The translations under genes were made by a program, and so were the position numbers. DNA of 6,634 bases from an uncultured Actinomycetes bacterium (GTDB lineage: Bacteria > Actinomycetota > Aquicultoria > CAJVYJ01): the NCBI GenBank assembly GCA_913009475.1, contig CAJVYJ010000106.1, positions 1-6,634 of the forward strand, given 5' to 3'. Each line of letters starts with the position of its first letter. Position 1 is the first letter of the stretch. The notes beneath the pieces are model-generated. The model saw only the letters and a program-made list of their open reading frames with translations, searched no databases and was not told the DNA's origin. This document shows positions 4,455 to 6,634 of the stretch, in pieces.

Positions 4455-6634
4455 ATGGGCAGAACAAACGTTGTTCTTGTCGGTAAGAACCCAAAGAACT
4501 CTAAAGCCGGTCTTATTAGCCGGCGAGCGTTAATTGCAATTGCTGTTATTTTCTTTTTTGGCGCCACGCTGTTGGTCAAAATATTTTTCCAAAAACAAAC
4601 AGCTCCGGTCGAGCAACCGAAAAACCGTACGCGCGTCTATTTCACTCCCTATACAAATCCCGGTCGTGATGGGACGAAAGCATTTTATGCCGGCGGCTCC
4701 GGGTATGGTTTCACTTTGGCCAAAGACCACGTATCTTATTCTTTTATTAAAGGAGTCTCGAAACGACGACGACCATCAAATCCGGGTATTATTTCTGAGA
4801 GTCAAACGGAACCTAAGGATGACCTAAAAATCCTCACTTTAGATGTTAACTTTATAGGCGCGAACCCCAAAACAAGACTGATAGGGTCGAAAAAACAACC
4901 GGGAAATATAAACCTGTTCTTTGGAAACAATCCTAAATTATGGCAAAAACACATGCCAACATATTCACAAGCTGTTTATAAAGATCTTTATCCAGGCATC
5001 GATCTGGCTTTTTCCGGGAGCAACAAGAGCATAAAATACGACTTTTCTATTGCTCCCCAAGCAAATCACAAAAAAATAAGGTTGCAATATAAGGGTGTCG
5101 ATTCACTGCGTATAGATAAAAAAGGCAACCTAATTATTAACACACCCTCAGGGACTTTAAAAGATAAACAACCAACTGCCTACCAAGAAATAGGCGGCCG
5201 TCGCATTAATGTGGACGCATCTTTTTCGCTTAGCAAAAACGTGGTTGGCTTTGCGGTCTCGGATTACAACCCGAATTACACTCTTTATATAGATCCTCAG
5301 CTTGAATATGCCACCTTTATCGGTCAGAGCAGCTCGGATTATGGCAAAAGTATTGTTCTGGACAATGCCGGCAATATGTATATTACCGGTTATTCGCCGG
5401 CTTTTCCTACTACCGCAGGTGCATACGATACCGGCGTTAATGGTGGTTACGATGCTTTTATCACTAAGTTGGCGCCGGACGGTTCAAGCCTTATTTATTC
5501 AACTTATGTGGGCGGCTCGGGCGATGACTGGGCCAGAGATATTGCCGTCGACAGCGGGGGCAACGCTTATATTACAGGAGAAACCCGATCAAGCAACTAT
5601 CCAACAACGTCGGGAGCTTTCGATGCCACGGCGAATGGACAGAAAGATGTATTTATTACAAAATTGGGTCCGTCCGGCTCCAGCTTAATCTACTCGACTT
5701 ACTTAGGAAGTAGTGGTTGGGACTATGGTCATGGGATAGCTGTTGATTCCAGCGGCAATGCTTATATAGCAGGTCGTACCTTATCTCCAGGCAATACGCC
5801 GTCAAACTTTCCGGTTACCGCGGGAGCCTACGACACGGTCTACGAGGAGTCGGGTTATAATGCCGTCATTCTTCCCGGTGACGGCTTTGTCGCTAAACTG
5901 AACGCGAGCGGCAGCGGTTTAATCTATGCAACTTTTTTTGGTGGTGATGATTATGATGAGATCGATGACATCACCATTGATTCCAGCGGCAACGCTTATT
6001 TTACCGGTTTCACCTGCCAATCTTCCCTCTTTCCCACGACACCGGGAGCTTTTGACCGCACTTATAACGAAGGCGAGCAAGACGCTTTTGCCGCCAAGCT
6101 TAGTACTGACGGGTCCACTTTACTATATTCGACTTATCTTGGAGGTTCTGGTACTGACGGCGGCAACGGTATCGCGGTCGACGGAGCGGGGAACGCCTTT
6201 GTTACCGGTTATACGAACTCGACTAATTTTCCCACAACACCCGGAGCTTTTGACAGAACATACAATGGTGGTTATGACTTCAGCTACTATGGGGATTCCG
6301 GCGACGCGTTTGTTGTTAAGCTAAGTAATGACGGTGAGAATCTTCAATATGGTACCTATATTGGGGGTAATAATTATGATGGCGGGACCGATATTAAGGT
6401 TGACAGTGCCGGTTATGCTTATTTCACAGGTGAAACTTGGTCGTCGGATATGCCGACCACCGCGGGCGCTCACGACCGTATTTTGAGCGGCAGCAGTGAC
6501 GCGTATGTTGGTAGATTATCGCCAATGGGATCAAGCCTAATTAATGGGACTTACTTTGGCGGGTCTAGTGATGACTGGGGTGAAGGGCTAGCGCTGAACT
6601 CTAAAAATAAAATATATATAATTGGCGGGACAAC
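4455..6634 (+). CDS. membrane-anchored SBBP beta-propeller repeat protein with DUF7948-like domain (3' end outside window)
   Basis: The frame stays open for 726 codons to the right edge, so the C-terminus is missing. Residues 1-24 are basic (ending ISRR). Residues 25-45 (ALIAIAVIFFFGATLLVKIFF) are a single hydrophobic segment, an uncleaved anchor or signal sequence with no lipobox cysteine. Residues about 75-282 resemble the DUF7948 domain that precedes SBBP repeats: NINLFFGNNPKLWQ, YKDLYPGIDLAFSG, YDFSIAPQA, DSLRIDKKGNLIINTPSG and LYIDPQLEY. From 283 on there are six complete repeats and the start of a seventh, each with a Y-S-T-Y-x-G-G strand, an AVDSSGNAYITG core, a FPTTAGAYD segment and an AFITKLSPDGSS end (PF06739 type). 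The protein probably lies outside the cytoplasmic membrane as a propeller scaffold for adhesion or binding; ligand and activity are unknown. The start is supported by AAAGGGAG 9 nt upstream and a strong promoter. Confidence 0.93.
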   Translation, partial: MGRTNVVLVGKNPKNSKAGLISRRALIAIAVIFFFGATLLVKIFFQKQTAPVEQPKNRTRVYFTPYTNPGRDGTKAFYAGGSGYGFTLAKDHVSYSFIKGVSKRRRPSNPGIISESQTEPKDDLKILTLDVNFIGANPKTRLIGSKKQPGNINLFFGNNPKLWQKHMPTYSQAVYKDLYPGIDLAFSGSNKSIKYDFSIAPQANHKKIRLQYKGVDSLRIDKKGNLIINTPSGTLKDKQPTAYQEIGGRRINVDASFSLSKNVVGFAVSDYNPNYTLYIDPQLEYATFIGQSSSDYGKSIVLDNAGNMYITGYSPAFPTTAGAYDTGVNGGYDAFITKLAPDGSSLIYSTYVGGSGDDWARDIAVDSGGNAYITGETRSSNYPTTSGAFDATANGQKDVFITKLGPSGSSLIYSTYLGSSGWDYGHGIAVDSSGNAYIAGRTLSPGNTPSNFPVTAGAYDTVYEESGYNAVILPGDGFVAKLNASGSGLIYATFFGGDDYDEIDDITIDSSGNAYFTGFTCQSSLFPTTPGAFDRTYNEGEQDAFAAKLSTDGSTLLYSTYLGGSGTDGGNGIAVDGAGNAFVTGYTNSTNFPTTPGAFDRTYNGGYDFSYYGDSGDAFVVKLSNDGENLQYGTYIGGNNYDGGTDIKVDSAGYAYFTGETWSSDMPTTAGAHDRILSGSSDAYVGRLSPMGSSLINGTYFGGSSDDWGEGLALNSKNKIYIIGGT
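5301..6634 (+). repeat. array of seven SBBP propeller-blade repeats (seventh cut by window end)
   Basis: Blade repeats start at about 5301, 5490, 5685, 5919, 6120, 6342 and 6537, which is 63 to 78 codons each. The third (78 codons) and fifth (74 codons) carry extra loop residues between the FP-T-AGA-D segment and the KL strand. At DNA level only short stretches are nearly identical, for example the ATTCCAGCGGCAA motif in the third and fourth blades. The duplication is therefore old and the array is not a recent tandem expansion. Seven blades would close one propeller, and whether more follow is outside the window. Confidence 0.85.

Noticed and set aside
4534..6324. Several closed frames of 66-132 codons within the propeller gene (for example 4534-4827, 5302-5688, 5926-6324)
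   Set aside because: They overlap the continuous 726-codon frame with clear propeller repeats, are low-complexity shadow translations, and have no ribosome site.
5301..6634. CRISPR-like or tandem DNA repeat array
   Set aside because: The periodicity is at protein level (63-78 codons), with divergent DNA and an unbroken reading frame, as expected for propeller blades.

Overview
The window is bacterial. Genes are closely packed, the starts of the methyltransferase and beta-propeller genes have Shine-Dalgarno sequences, and there is a textbook sigma-70 promoter at 4333-4361. No taxonomic marker gene is present. A lineage such as the Patescibacteria or another uncultivated environmental bacterium is possible, but this is only an impression from the divergent, cysteine-poor RNA methyltransferase and the large propeller protein.

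Region 1 (1-1854, + strand) is a compact four-gene run. It holds the C-terminal end of a MetV-like protein, a minimal nucleotidyltransferase (MNT), a HEPN-domain protein and a complete methylenetetrahydrofolate reductase (metF). In acetogens metV and metF are adjacent and their products form one enzyme. Here a much more AT-rich MNT-HEPN pair sits exactly at their junction: 1 nt after the metV stop, and overlapping the metF start by 4 nt (ATGA). This looks like a toxin-antitoxin-type cassette inserted into a one-carbon (methyl-THF) operon with translational coupling kept.

Region 2 (1855-2715) holds a second, unrelated nucleotidyltransferase module on the - strand: a 61-residue protein overlapping a 151-residue DUF6036/AbiEii-like nucleotidyltransferase. 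Two imperfect copies of a ~22-bp sequence flank the module. Together with Region 1, two different nucleotidyltransferase cassettes lie within 2.4 kb around metF.

Region 3 (2716-3984, + strand) is a TrmA/RlmD-family RNA m5U methyltransferase. It has a TRAM domain and the full catalytic set but lacks the usual four-cysteine Fe-S motif. Its stop codon lies in the left terminal inverted repeat of a ~165-bp MITE-like element (3983-4147).

Region 4 (4148-6634) starts with about 185 bp of noncoding DNA containing inverted repeats. A near-consensus promoter and an ~87-nt leader follow. The largest gene of the window then runs off the right edge without a stop: a membrane-anchored protein with a DUF7948-like domain and at least seven SBBP-type beta-propeller repeats (4455 to beyond 6634). 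It is probably exported and displayed at the cell surface, and has no evident functional link to the genes on its left.
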